From: a virus
Virus record (IMG/VR): IMGVR_UViG_3300035126_000576
Location: 1 to 27,197 of that record
Direction: 5' to 3' (one strand)
DNA length: 27,197 bases
The notes under the pieces were generated by a model. It was not told the origin of the DNA. It was given only the letters and a program-made list of their open reading frames with translations, and did no database searches. Position numbers and translations under genes: made by a program. Position 1 is the first letter of the stretch. The number at the start of each line of letters is the position of its first letter. This document shows, in pieces, positions 19,964-27,197 of the stretch.

Positions 19964-21150
19964 GCGCAGACCGATACAATCTCCGTGAGGCCATCTCTAT
20001 GGCCCCGGAGGATGACATGAAACGAAAGGGCCAACAAAAAGGCACCGTGCGCGCCCGTGGCGACAAGTGGTACATCGAGTACCGGGAGATGGTGGCCGAC
20101 GAATCCGGCACTCTGCGGTGGCGGTCCACCAGCAAGGCAGTAGGACCGACGACCGGCCCCGAGCGGCTGACAAAGCACAAGGCGTGGGAGAAGGGTTATC
20201 GCGAGTTCGTTGCGCCGGCCAACGGCCTGACGATCACGCCCGGAGGGACGGCGACGGTGGCGCAGTTCATCGACCTGAAGTTCCGGCCGGACTGCATGAT
20301 CGGGCTCGCCAAAGGAACCCTCGACACCTACGAAGGCACGCTGTCGAAGCACATCATCCCGGCACTCGGGCATGTGCAACTGCGCGACGTGTCCCGTTCG
20401 ATGGTCCAGACACTCATCAGCGCGAAGACTCGCTCCGGACTCTCTACCGAGTCCATTCGGCGCGTGCGGAACCTGATCCGGCTGATCTTCAAGCACGCCA
20501 AGCGGCTGAACTACTTCGCGGGCGAACTGCCTACCGAGGATCTGGTCATGCCACGGCAGAACGCCGCACAGCGGAATCCGCTGACGGCCGAGCAGGTTGA
20601 CCTCATCAAGTCGTTCTGTGACGGCCGCACGCGGTTGCTGATCGACTTCCTGCGCTCGACGGGCGTGCGGATCAGCGAAGCGTCCGGGCTGCGTTGGGAC
20701 GCCATCAACCTGACCGACTCGGATATGTGGCACGACGGTGAGCGGGTGCCGCCGTTCTGCGCGTTCATCTGTCGTCAGTACACGCGGGCCGAGATGAAGA
20801 CCGTCAAGACTTCGAAATCACGGCGCATGGTCCCGTTGACGACGTCGCTAGCGGTGCAGTTGCTGGAGTGGAGCGGCAAGCGGTACGAGACGGTCTTTGC
20901 GGGGCGCGGCGGGCGTCCGCTGTCGGGCAAGAACCATTTACGGCGGGTGCTGGCTCCGGCGGCGGTCAAGGCCGGAGTGCCCGGTATCGGGTGGCACCAC
21001 TTCCGCCACACGACGGCGACGGCAACGGATACGGTATTGACGGAAGCGCAGCGCATGAGCCTGCTCGGGCACACGCGGAAGTCAACAACGATGCACTACA
21101 CGAAGGCCGACTTGGAAGAGATCCGGGTTGGCTTGGAGCGGATTCAGTGA
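19960..21150 (+). CDS. int: Tyrosine recombinase (phage integrase)
   Basis: 396 residues from ATG 19960 (ATGA overlap). An N-terminal beta-rich arm-binding region ('KGTVRARGDKWYIEYREM') is followed by a SAM-like core-binding domain (about 97-190) and the catalytic domain. Catalytic residues are all present: R237 in 'STGVRISEASGLRW', K286 in 'TSKSRR', H346-x-x-R349 in 'GWHHFRH', H371 in 'LLGHTRKS' and Y380 in 'MHYTK'. It would integrate the phage into the tRNA-Arg(TCT) gene whose 3' half lies just downstream. Inferred arm sites lie on both sides of that core. Transcription from the methyltransferase region is likely, since no separate promoter is visible. Confidence 0.92.
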   Translation: MSADRYNLREAISMAPEDDMKRKGQQKGTVRARGDKWYIEYREMVADESGTLRWRSTSKAVGPTTGPERLTKHKAWEKGYREFVAPANGLTITPGGTATVAQFIDLKFRPDCMIGLAKGTLDTYEGTLSKHIIPALGHVQLRDVSRSMVQTLISAKTRSGLSTESIRRVRNLIRLIFKHAKRLNYFAGELPTEDLVMPRQNAAQRNPLTAEQVDLIKSFCDGRTRLLIDFLRSTGVRISEASGLRWDAINLTDSDMWHDGERVPPFCAFICRQYTRAEMKTVKTSKSRRMVPLTTSLAVQLLEWSGKRYETVFAGRGGRPLSGKNHLRRVLAPAAVKAGVPGIGWHHFRHTTATATDTVLTEAQRMSLLGHTRKSTTMHYTKADLEEIRVGLERIQ

Positions 21151-21168
21151 AGGTCGGGCGACCCTTAT

Positions 21169-21188
21169 TGCTGGCAAACTGCTGGCAG
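21169..21188 (+). repeat. attP left arm: paired TGCTGGCA repeats
   Basis: TGCTGGCAAACTGCTGGCAG contains two TGCTGGCA units 11 bp apart. It matches the repeat at 21375-21394 in 19 of 20 bases. It lies 18 bp after the integrase stop, before the tRNA core, a placement expected for integrase arm-binding sites. Confidence 0.7.
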
Positions 21189-21254
21189 ACGCCCAAAGGC
21201 ATAGAGGAGAATGAAGGAATCAAACGAGTTATCGACGCAATCAGCGACCAACCC

Positions 21255-21304
21255 ACGACCTTCTAAGTCGGGGGTAGCGCGTTCGAACCGCGCCGAGTCC
21301 GCCA
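21255..21304 (+). other. attP: attP core: 3' half of tRNA-Arg(TCT)
   Basis: The sequence supplies a tRNA from the anticodon arm to CCA. The anticodon loop CTTCTAA (21260-21266, anticodon TCT) lies between ACGAC and GTCGG (four pairs plus one mismatch). The T-arm GCGCG (21277-21281), TTCGAAC, CGCGC (21289-21293) is perfect. Acceptor strand CGAGTCC (21294-21300), discriminator G and CCA (21302-21304) follow. No matching 5' half (GGACTCG) lies upstream, so this is not a working tRNA. It is the segment that restores the host tRNA after integration. Phage genes on both sides show it is attP. Confidence 0.85.
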
Positions 21305-21374
21305 GAAACAAAGGGGTTAACGCTGATGCGGTGACCCCTCCCCCGCCTGAAACGCGAGGTCGGGAGACGCTTAA

Positions 21375-21394
21375 TGCTGGCAAAGTGCTGGCAG
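21375..21394 (+). repeat. attP right arm: paired TGCTGGCA repeats
   Basis: TGCTGGCAAAGTGCTGGCAG differs from the left arm at one base and lies 70 bp past the tRNA core in the same orientation. Together they give four TGCTGGCA units around the core, the usual arrangement for a tyrosine integrase. Confidence 0.7.
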
Positions 21395-21408
21395 GCACCG
21401 CCGCCCAG

Positions 21409-21738
21409 GTGGCGCGGCTGAGAGAGATGGCGGAACCACTGAAGCGGCGAGCGCAGGAGTACGCGCGGCAGGCAGCGGCGTCGGACAACGTGGGGATGAC
21501 TGGCATCGCCCGTCTTGAAGCGCAGATCGGGGCTGAATCAGCGATGGGCGCTGCGGCTATCTCCGCCGCCGCCGACGCCCTGGAGCGGGAGGCGTGGTGC
21601 GAGGAGATGGGGGCGGATGTGGTGTATTCCGACCACGAGGCCCAGTGGCAGGTCTTGTGGGACTCGGGCGACGATATCCAGCAGGTTTCCGCCCCCACCC
21701 GCAACGCCGCCATCGACTCGGCACGAGGCCCCCAATGA
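21409..21738 (+). CDS. Hypothetical helical protein after attP, start uncertain
   Basis: About 110 residues from GTG 21409. The frame is open back to ATG 21211, but that would run through the tRNA-derived core and would be split on integration, so a start downstream of the core is preferred (also possible: GTG 21385, ATG 21427). The N-terminus 'VARLREMAEPLKRRAQEYAR' resembles the start of the protein at 16774. The middle is Ala-rich helix ('AESAMGAAAISAAADALERE'). The C-terminus is acidic/aromatic ('VVYSDHEAQWQVLWDSGDD'). It starts the replication-side gene cluster; function unknown. Confidence 0.45.
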   Translation: MARLREMAEPLKRRAQEYARQAAASDNVGMTGIARLEAQIGAESAMGAAAISAAADALEREAWCEEMGADVVYSDHEAQWQVLWDSGDDIQQVSAPTRNAAIDSARGPQ

Positions 21739-21998
21739 CCCCCACCAAACCCCATCCCCGATCCCGGCGCACGGCCGCAGACCGCGCCCCGGAGATGACC
21801 GTCGAGGCGCTGCGGGCGCGGGCGGAACGGTGTCGGGAGCACCTGGAGGACACGTTGGAGGCCGTGCGGCGGTGGGATGGCCGGATGGACTTGGCTCGGT
21901 TGCGCTGCCTACGCGGTGACCTGCGACGGGCGGACCTGGAGGCGGAGATGGTGATTGAGGCGGTGGAGAAGTTACGCAGGCGGGCGGCAGCCGCATGA
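21735..21998 (+). CDS. Small helical protein, unknown
   Basis: 87 residues from ATG 21735 (ATGA overlap). After a Pro/Arg-rich start ('TPTKPHPRSRRTAADRAPEM') it is a charged helical bundle ('ALRARAERCREHLEDTLEAV', 'LRRADLEAEMVIEAVEKLRR'). The in-frame stretch upstream to 21594 is shadow of the previous gene. No family was recognised; it is coupled to the next gene by ATGA. Confidence 0.48.
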   Translation: MTPTKPHPRSRRTAADRAPEMTVEALRARAERCREHLEDTLEAVRRWDGRMDLARLRCLRGDLRRADLEAEMVIEAVEKLRRRAAAA

Positions 21999-22189
21999 CC
22001 CGCATCATCATCCAGCACGAGCCCGACATCCCGTGGGACCTCGTGTCTCGCTACGTCGGCCGGGCCATCGACACGCAGGCGGACATCATCACGTTCGTTG
22101 ACCACATCGAAGTCCTCCGCCGTCCCGCCCGGCCCGACGTGCAGGCGCAGTCGTTTATCGTGCGGCGGGTGGCGCCGCAAACCACATAA
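21995..22189 (+). CDS. Small hypothetical protein
   Basis: 64 residues from ATG 21995 (ATGA overlap). It reads 'TRIIIQHEPDIPWDLVSRYV' then 'TFVDHIEVLRRPARP', a mixed alpha/beta sequence without Cys. It could be a small folded domain; no motif indicates function. It is followed by about 75 bases holding two small hairpins before the nuclease gene. Confidence 0.48.
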   Translation: MTRIIIQHEPDIPWDLVSRYVGRAIDTQADIITFVDHIEVLRRPARPDVQAQSFIVRRVAPQTT

Positions 22190-22224
22190 CTAAACCTGCC
22201 GTGTCAGTTTCTGTTTTGCCGAAG

Positions 22225-22260
22225 CTGCCTACGAGGCAGGGAGCACCCCAAAAGGAGGGG
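22225..22260 (+). other. Leader hairpins, one masking the nuclease ribosome-binding site
   Basis: CTGCCT (22225-22230) pairs with AGGCAG (22234-22239) around ACG. Just after, CCCC (22246-22249) can pair with GGGG (22257-22260), which belongs to the GGAGGGG ribosome-binding site of the next gene. The second stem is short, so its effect on translation is uncertain. Confidence 0.4.
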
Positions 22261-22264
22261 AGAC

Positions 22265-22603
22265 GTGTCTACTGTAACAGAAAATGACGTCGAGGCCGAA
22301 ATCCTACGGTTTCTAGTGCGCCATGGGTGGATCGTTCGGCGGCAGCATTCGGGCGTGTTTCGCACGAACGCGGGGCACTCCGTCCGCATCGGCGAGAAGG
22401 GCATGGCCGACTGGTCAGCGATGAAGCCCACCGGACGCGGCACGGTTCGATACCTCGAAGTCGAGGTAAAGGCACCAGGCAAGGCGGCGCGGCCGGAGCA
22501 ACGAGAATACATCGCCAAGCGCAAGCACCAGGGGATTTCGTGCTGCGTGGCGGATTCCGGGCTGGCGTTCGAGACGTGGTATTTCGCGGAGGGGTTTGAG
22601 TGA
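22265..22603 (+). CDS. VRR-NUC domain nuclease
   Basis: 112 residues from GTG 22265, with 'GGAGGGG' upstream. The whole protein is one VRR-NUC (PD-(D/E)xK) domain: E12 in the first helix, D49 in 'GMADWSAM', E67-x-K69 in 'YLEVEVKAPGK', and 'RPEQREYIAKRK' after it. The standalone form is common in phages and is found next to SF2 helicases; the eukaryotic relative FAN1 cuts branched DNA. It probably resolves branched intermediates of phage replication together with the helicase at 23319, from which it is separated by an endonuclease gene. Confidence 0.82.
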   Translation: MSTVTENDVEAEILRFLVRHGWIVRRQHSGVFRTNAGHSVRIGEKGMADWSAMKPTGRGTVRYLEVEVKAPGKAARPEQREYIAKRKHQGISCCVADSGLAFETWYFAEGFE

Positions 22604-23322
22604 TGAGCGCCCAATGGTTCATTTACGCGCTGACAGACCCTAAAACAGAAGCCGTCCGTTACATCGGCTATACCGCTAACCCAAAGAAGCGTTTGTACCA
22701 GCACATATACCACTGCAATGGAAAAGATAGCCACAAAAACAGCTGGATAAAGAAGCTGCTATCCGAAGGGAATTCGCCGAATCTGGTCATTCTTGAACGG
22801 GGCGATGGGCCATGGCAGGAGCGTGAGAAGTACTGGATACAGCATTATCGAAATCTTGGCGTGCGGCTTACCAATTCGACCAATGGTGGCGATGGTGCGT
22901 GCGGTTTGCTTGTCAGCGAAGAAACCCGCCGAAAGATCGGCAATCAGTCTCGCGAGAGTAAGCGATATGTAAATTGGATTAACGCCGCCATAAGTTCAAA
23001 CATAGGCAGGAAGCAGTCAAAAGAGGCAATCGAAAAGCGAGTAGCCAAGGTCATTGGCCGGAAGATGTCACAAGAAACTAAGGACAAGATCAGGGCGAAA
23101 GCGCTTGGCAGGGCAGTATCAGAAGAAACTAAGGCCAAGATGTCTGCTTCTCACGTAGGTAAAGTCAAGAGCGAGGAAACGAGAAAGAAACTATCTCGGT
23201 CCTTGATGGGGCGCCCAGTCAGCCAAGAGCTACGGCAGCACTTCTCCATCACTAGGAAGGGTATCCCGTGGTCGGATGAGCGCCGAAGGAAACACGAAGC
23301 AAAAAAGGCGGTGCAGGCATGA
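22603..23322 (+). CDS. GIY-YIG homing endonuclease with NUMOD3 repeats
   Basis: 239 residues from ATG 22603 (TGATG overlap; GTG 22600 is possible). The GIY-YIG nuclease domain covers about residues 5-95: 'WFIYALTDP', 'VRYIGYTANPKKRLYQH' with the catalytic Arg, and 'EREKYWIQHY' with the metal-binding Glu. The C-terminal half holds about four helix-turn NUMOD3-like repeats ('SEETRRKIG', 'SQETKDKIRAKALG', 'SEETKAKMSASHVG', 'SEETRKKLSRSLMG') that bind DNA. The gene is clearly AT-richer (about half GC) than its flanks and uses more AAG/AAA/ATA codons, a sign of recent arrival. It sits as a free-standing mobile gene between nuclease and helicase. Confidence 0.9.
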   Translation: MSAQWFIYALTDPKTEAVRYIGYTANPKKRLYQHIYHCNGKDSHKNSWIKKLLSEGNSPNLVILERGDGPWQEREKYWIQHYRNLGVRLTNSTNGGDGACGLLVSEETRRKIGNQSRESKRYVNWINAAISSNIGRKQSKEAIEKRVAKVIGRKMSQETKDKIRAKALGRAVSEETKAKMSASHVGKVKSEETRKKLSRSLMGRPVSQELRQHFSITRKGIPWSDERRRKHEAKKAVQA

Positions 23323-24899
23323 GCGGACAACAATTGCGGCCATATCAGCAAGCAGCCATAGAGCAGGTTCGGGTAGCGTTTTCTGACGGAGCAAGAAGGG
23401 TTCTCCTAGTTGCCCCCACGGGCGCTGGGAAAACCACAATTTCCGCAAGTATCATTGCCAGCGCAGTGTCGAAAGGTAGAAGGGTTTGGTTTTTAGCACA
23501 CCGATCGGAGTTAGTGACTCAGGCCTCTACCCGCCTCGACCAGTTCGGCATCCGTCACGGCGTCGTGATGGGGCAGCACTGGCGCGACCGGCCGCATGAG
23601 CTCGTGCAGGTGGCATCGGTGCAGACTCTCATGAACCGGGACTTCGACGTTGCGCCGTCGCTCATCATGATCGACGAGGCGCACAGGGCGACGGCGAACA
23701 GCTATCAGGAAGTCATCCGGAACGCTGGTAATCCATACCAGATCGGCCTAACCGCTACGCCGATCCGCGGCGACGGAAAAGGCCTCGCGTCGATGTTTGA
23801 CGTAATGGTGCAGTGCCCGCCCATCGCGGAGCTGATCCAGCAGGGGCACCTCGTTCCGCCCCGTTCCTTCGCTGGTCGCCGCATCGACCTTCATGTCGTC
23901 CGGATTGCGGGTAACGACTACGACCGGGACGAACTGGCCGATGCGATGAACAAACCGCACCTCGTGGGGGACGTCGTGACGGAGTGGCTGCGGCTAGCGA
24001 AGGAACGGCCGACGATGGTATTCGCTGCGGGCGTGAAGCATTCGCGGACCATCGTAAATGCGTTCCTGGCCGCGGGCATCAAGGCGGCGCACCTGGACGG
24101 GGAGACCCCCAAACAAGAACGCGAATCTATCCTGCAGCGCCTGGCCGATGGCCGCGTCACCGTAGTCAGTAACGCCATGGTGCTCACCGAAGGCGTAGAC
24201 GTGCCCGTGGTGGCTGCCGTCGTCCTGGCGCGGCCGACGAAGTCGAAGGGCCTGTATCTGCAGATGGCGGGCCGCGGGCTACGGACGGCACCGGGGAAGG
24301 CGGATTGCCTGATCCTCGACCATGGCAACTGCACCATGGAGCACGGTCTGGTGACGGCGGAGCAGAACTGGCAGTTGCTTGACGATTCGACGCGGAAAAG
24401 GGGCAAGCAGGTTTCGTATGCCGAGACGTTCAAGGTTTGCCCGGATTGCGGGGAGGTTCACGAACTCCAGGCCGACGTGTGCAAGTGCGGGTACGTTTTC
24501 GCCGTTCGGTCCAAGCAGAAGCAACTGAAGGTCTACAACGGCGTACTGGAAGAGGTCAACGAGAAACGCATCAGGGATTACACCGAGGCGCAGCGGAAGC
24601 GGAAGTATTTCCAGCTACTCCGCGACCAGCACACCGAGCGCAAGAAAGACGGCTCACCGTTCTCGAAGGGATACGCATTCGTGAAATACGAGGGGATCTT
24701 TAAGCAGAGGCCTGAGTCGGGTTGGCGGGCGGAGTGGAACGAAAAGAACGCGGGACTGATTCAGGAGTATGCGGATCGGTGGGCGGAGTGGTTGGAGTAT
24801 AAAACTCCGACTGTATCGGCTGAAAAATACCAAGCATATCTGGAGGATTACTTATCAGAGTGGCCAACCCTAGATGCGTTAATTGAGGCGCATTCATGA
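23319..24899 (+). CDS. SF2 DEAD/DEAH-box helicase with zinc ribbon
   Basis: 526 residues from ATG 23319 (ATGA overlap). Helicase motifs: 'QLRPYQQAA' (Q-tip, 5-13), Walker A 'APTGAGKTT' (32-40), 'DEAH' (119-122), 'LTATP' (144-148), 'VLTEGVDVP' and 'QMAGRGLRT' (315-323). A zinc ribbon follows (C374, C377, C388, C390). The C-terminal 130 residues are a charged helical extension. Together with VRR-NUC and the primase it forms the replication module. By eye, the first about 200 bases and the last about 120 bases are AT-richer than the middle, matching the two flanking endonuclease-type genes. Confidence 0.9.
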   Translation: MSGQQLRPYQQAAIEQVRVAFSDGARRVLLVAPTGAGKTTISASIIASAVSKGRRVWFLAHRSELVTQASTRLDQFGIRHGVVMGQHWRDRPHELVQVASVQTLMNRDFDVAPSLIMIDEAHRATANSYQEVIRNAGNPYQIGLTATPIRGDGKGLASMFDVMVQCPPIAELIQQGHLVPPRSFAGRRIDLHVVRIAGNDYDRDELADAMNKPHLVGDVVTEWLRLAKERPTMVFAAGVKHSRTIVNAFLAAGIKAAHLDGETPKQERESILQRLADGRVTVVSNAMVLTEGVDVPVVAAVVLARPTKSKGLYLQMAGRGLRTAPGKADCLILDHGNCTMEHGLVTAEQNWQLLDDSTRKRGKQVSYAETFKVCPDCGEVHELQADVCKCGYVFAVRSKQKQLKVYNGVLEEVNEKRIRDYTEAQRKRKYFQLLRDQHTERKKDGSPFSKGYAFVKYEGIFKQRPESGWRAEWNEKNAGLIQEYADRWAEWLEYKTPTVSAEKYQAYLEDYLSEWPTLDALIEAHS

Positions 24900-25555
24900 A
24901 GATAGGCAACCACGAGTTTCCTACCAAAGCAGCCGCCGAGACTTTCATCCGTGAATTGTTATCGAAGTGGAAAGGCCAGCCTTTTATCAGCGGCGATGAC
25001 GCGCAGTTCGTGCAGTCTTTACTGGCGCTACACCCACGGCAGCACTTAATCATTGATTGCGGCCTCAAGCATATCAAGGTGCAGGAAATAGATAAGGGTT
25101 ATCTACGGTTTCTAGCCGTCCGGGTTGACAGTTCAATCCGTGATTTCTCATGGAGAAACTGCCTGTCGCCGAAGTCGCAACGCTCACAGGTTATGAGTAT
25201 TTGCAGGTCAGTGGTTGACCCTCAAATCATAGCCTTCCGTAACGACTTCTGGCGCAACCGCAAGACAGCGGATTGTCCTGTCACGTCGGAGCCAATGACT
25301 ATTAGGGACTCAGACGTTGACCATGCGCCGCCGAATACCTTCGCGGTGTTGGTTGAACAATGGCTTCGGGTAGTGAGAAGCGATTTCGAGTTGATCGAGA
25401 TCGAGTACCGCTCCGGATATGAGGAGCGCTCTATGTTCGCCGAAAGATGGCTAGAAGGGGATTGGTCGGAATATCACATGCAACTTGCAGAACTTAGGGT
25501 CGTCTCCCGCACAGCCAACCGATCAATTCTTCGCAGGAAGGTGGCCCATGTCTAA
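24896..25555 (+). CDS. DUF3223/DCL-like protein with HNH-like C-terminus
   Basis: 219 residues from ATG 24896 (ATGA overlap). The N-terminal part has the DUF3223 pattern: 'FPTKAAAETFIRELL' (8-22), 'GDDAQFVQSLLALHP' and 'IKVQEIDKGYLRFLAVRVD' with 'RDFSWRNCL'. After it, 'CPVTSEPMTIRDSDVDHAPP' (C127, D142-H143) resembles the core of an HNH nuclease. Base composition is AT-richer than the flanking helicase core and primase, like the GIY-YIG gene. I take it as a candidate mobile nuclease; the nuclease claim rests on a short motif. It overlaps the primase start by 8 bp. Confidence 0.62.
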   Translation: MKIGNHEFPTKAAAETFIRELLSKWKGQPFISGDDAQFVQSLLALHPRQHLIIDCGLKHIKVQEIDKGYLRFLAVRVDSSIRDFSWRNCLSPKSQRSQVMSICRSVVDPQIIAFRNDFWRNRKTADCPVTSEPMTIRDSDVDHAPPNTFAVLVEQWLRVVRSDFELIEIEYRSGYEERSMFAERWLEGDWSEYHMQLAELRVVSRTANRSILRRKVAHV

Positions 25556-27197
25556 ACTAATCGACGCCGCCCTTCACTACGCCCGCCGCGGCTGGCCGGT
25601 TCATCCGCTCAAGCCGCTCTCGAAGATTCCCGCATCGAAACACGGATGCCTAGACGCCGTGACCGATGAATCCCAGATCCGTAAATGGTGGACAGAAAAC
25701 CCGCAGTACAACATCGGCCTAAAGACCGGCGTGATGTGGTTCGTCCTCGACGTCGATTCCAAGCACGCCGATGCCGCCGAGTGGCTGGAGTCGGTCAGCC
25801 TGCCGGAAACGATCACGGCGGTCACGGGTACGGACGGCCGACACTTCCTGTTTAAGTCGCCGGAGTTCGCGGTCCAGAACTCGACATCCAAGATCGGGCC
25901 GCACATCGACATCCGCGGCGTGGGTGGCTACATCGTCGCGGCGCCGTCGATCCATCCGGATACGAAGCAGGAGTATGCCTGGGACTGCCCCGACGAGTTC
26001 CCCGTAGGCCATCCGGCAAACGCTCCCGACTGGCTACTGGAGCGGCTGAAGCCTACCGGCAGTCAGCGAGTCGGGCCAGCGCCGAACATCATTCCGCATG
26101 GCCAGCAGCACACAACGCTGTTCAAGTACGCCTGCTCGATGCGGTCGAAGTACGGCATGGAGGAGGCCGAGATCCTACCAGCGCTCATCACTCTCTCAAA
26201 GCGCTGTGAAATTGTACCTCCCGAAAAAAACATCGTGAAGCTGGTGGCCGATGTCTGCAAGCGGTACGCGCCGGGGATGTCGCCGGAATACCTCGCACCA
26301 CAGCAGGCTGAAACCATCGAACCCGAGTACGAATCGAGCGACGTCGAAGTCCCCGCCAAACTCACTCCGAACGCTCACGCTGACCGGTTGATGCAGCAGC
26401 ATTCCTTCCTAAATCACAACGGCGTGCTCTACCAGTACAACGGCACGCACTGGGGCCAGATCGACGCCGGATCGCTTAAGCACCTGGCGCTGCGCGCCGA
26501 ACCCCGGCACTCGAATATGAAGCGCCGCTCGGAAATCGCCAATCGGATCGTGGACGAATCGCGGAACGATAACGTCCGGTGGCGGAACCTAGAGAAATAC
26601 GAAATCCCGCTGATGAACGGCGTGATCGACGTCCGTTCGATGTCGCTGCGCTCGCATCGCAAAACCGACTATCTGCAGTCCTGCGTCCCACATGAGTACA
26701 ACTCCTCAAGCACCTGTCCGGTTTGGCAGGAGTGCCTCGATACCTACTTCGGCGGCGACATCGACCAGGAGGCGAAGCAAGACGCCCTGCAGGAGTTCTT
26801 CGGTTACTGCCTTATGCCCCACGCCACTTATAAAAAGGCCCTTCTCTGTAAGGGCGAATCGGACTGCGGGAAATCCACCATCCCGTATCTGCTGCGAGTC
26901 CTGGCCGGCCAGCAGAACTGCTGCGCGGTGGGAGTCGAGGCGATGGACGATCCGCGGAAGCGGGCGCCGCTGCGGGGCAAGCTGGTCAATCTTCTCACGG
27001 AGCTTACCTCGGACGCCATGATCGCCGATGGTGGATTCAAAACACTGGTGAGCACGGAAGAGCCGATTCTGTTCGACGAGAAGTTCCTACCTCCCGTTCT
27101 CGACGTTCCCATCGCCAAGCACGTTATCGTGACCAACGTGCTTCCGACCATCAACGACCGTTCGCGGGGTACGTTTAACCGGCTGCTCCTGATATCG
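25548..27197 (+). CDS. Primase-polymerase / SF3 helicase replication protein (3' end outside window)
   Basis: Open from ATG 25548 to the window end, 550 codons visible, no stop. The N-terminal prim-pol domain is clear: 'HYARRGWPVHPLKP', 'IRKWW...NIGLKTG', catalytic D68-x-D70 in 'VLDVDSK', 'GRHFLF' (H99), and 'IDIRGVGGYIVAAPS' (D121). After a linker comes a D5-type region ('HNGVLYQYNGTHWGQID', 'ALQEFFGYCLM'). An SF3 helicase follows: Walker A 'GESDCGKST' (G436-T444, nucleotides about 26853-26879), and 'LVNLLTEL' as Walker B. It would prime and unwind phage DNA at the origin. The C-terminus lies beyond base 27197. Confidence 0.9.
   Translation, partial: MSKLIDAALHYARRGWPVHPLKPLSKIPASKHGCLDAVTDESQIRKWWTENPQYNIGLKTGVMWFVLDVDSKHADAAEWLESVSLPETITAVTGTDGRHFLFKSPEFAVQNSTSKIGPHIDIRGVGGYIVAAPSIHPDTKQEYAWDCPDEFPVGHPANAPDWLLERLKPTGSQRVGPAPNIIPHGQQHTTLFKYACSMRSKYGMEEAEILPALITLSKRCEIVPPEKNIVKLVADVCKRYAPGMSPEYLAPQQAETIEPEYESSDVEVPAKLTPNAHADRLMQQHSFLNHNGVLYQYNGTHWGQIDAGSLKHLALRAEPRHSNMKRRSEIANRIVDESRNDNVRWRNLEKYEIPLMNGVIDVRSMSLRSHRKTDYLQSCVPHEYNSSSTCPVWQECLDTYFGGDIDQEAKQDALQEFFGYCLMPHATYKKALLCKGESDCGKSTIPYLLRVLAGQQNCCAVGVEAMDDPRKRAPLRGKLVNLLTELTSDAMIADGGFKTLVSTEEPILFDEKFLPPVLDVPIAKHVIVTNVLPTINDRSRGTFNRLLLIS

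Noticed and set aside
21211-21304. Working tRNA-Arg gene
   Set aside because: Only the 3' half from the anticodon arm is present; no D-arm or 5' acceptor strand complementary to CGAGTCC lies upstream.
21211-21408. N-terminal extension of the gene at 21409 starting at ATG 21211
   Set aside because: It would cross the tRNA-derived attP core and an arm repeat; the Shine-Dalgarno-like GAGGAG is only one base from the ATG.
21165-21842. Minus-strand open frame (225 codons) over attP
   Set aside because: It spans the tRNA core and two + genes and looks like Ser/Ala/Pro shadow sequence.
21150-27197. Host DNA after the attachment site
   Set aside because: VRR-NUC, helicase and prim-pol/SF3 genes on the same strand are phage replication functions, so the window does not leave the phage here.

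Overview
The window is a continuous stretch of a temperate, tailed double-stranded DNA phage genome of high GC content (roughly 60 percent by eye). Every supported gene reads on the + strand, and most neighbours are coupled by stop/start overlaps (ATGA, GTGA, TAATG or 8 bp). The host cannot be read directly. Several proteins carry short Sec signal peptides ending in LAQ or HAQ, a style common in Acidobacteriota of the Bryobacter/Solibacter group, so such a host is a reasonable but unproven guess. An attachment site built from the 3' half of a tRNA-Arg(TCT) gene, encoding its own CCA, lies inside the phage map. This suggests the sequence is the free or circular (attP) form rather than an integrated prophage end.

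Layout. (1) 1-7049, tail module: the end of a tape-measure protein, a hub-like tail protein with an inserted Ig-like domain, a long repeat-rich tail fibre with a signal peptide, and three small exported proteins. (2) 7053-10177, late accessory and lysis module: a metallophosphoesterase, a small helix-turn-helix-like protein, a YkuD-like (L,D-transpeptidase fold) protein, two unknowns, a holin and a secreted tail-type protein. The module ends in two near-identical terminators. (3) 10320-12440: a promoter with an operator-like inverted repeat between its -35 and -10 boxes, then small genes. These include a 57-residue ribbon-helix-helix protein and a run of tiny membrane proteins below usual annotation size limits. 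(4) 12619-14699, recombination module: a RecB/YqaJ-type exonuclease with a likely 4Fe-4S cluster, a RecT-like annealing protein and a small protein with an SSB-like acidic tail. (5) 14813-18680: a tightly packed set of small accessory proteins of unknown function. (6) 18677-21394: a C5-cytosine methyltransferase with a second, 378-codon gene nested inside it in another frame, then a tyrosine integrase and its attP. (7) 21409-27197, replication module: a VRR-NUC nuclease, an SF2 helicase and a primase-polymerase/SF3 helicase that runs off the end. The SF2 helicase is flanked by a GIY-YIG endonuclease and a DUF3223/HNH-like protein, both in AT-richer DNA.

The genes form a coherent temperate-phage programme: virion tail and lysis functions end at strong terminators, a separately controlled set of small and recombination genes follows, and methylation, integration and replication genes come next. 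The least expected features are the nested methyltransferase/second-frame pair, the complete attP with paired arm repeats, the mosaic base composition around the helicase, and the signal peptides on tail-type proteins. No gap between genes exceeds about 300 bases; the longest (21151-21408) is the attP region.
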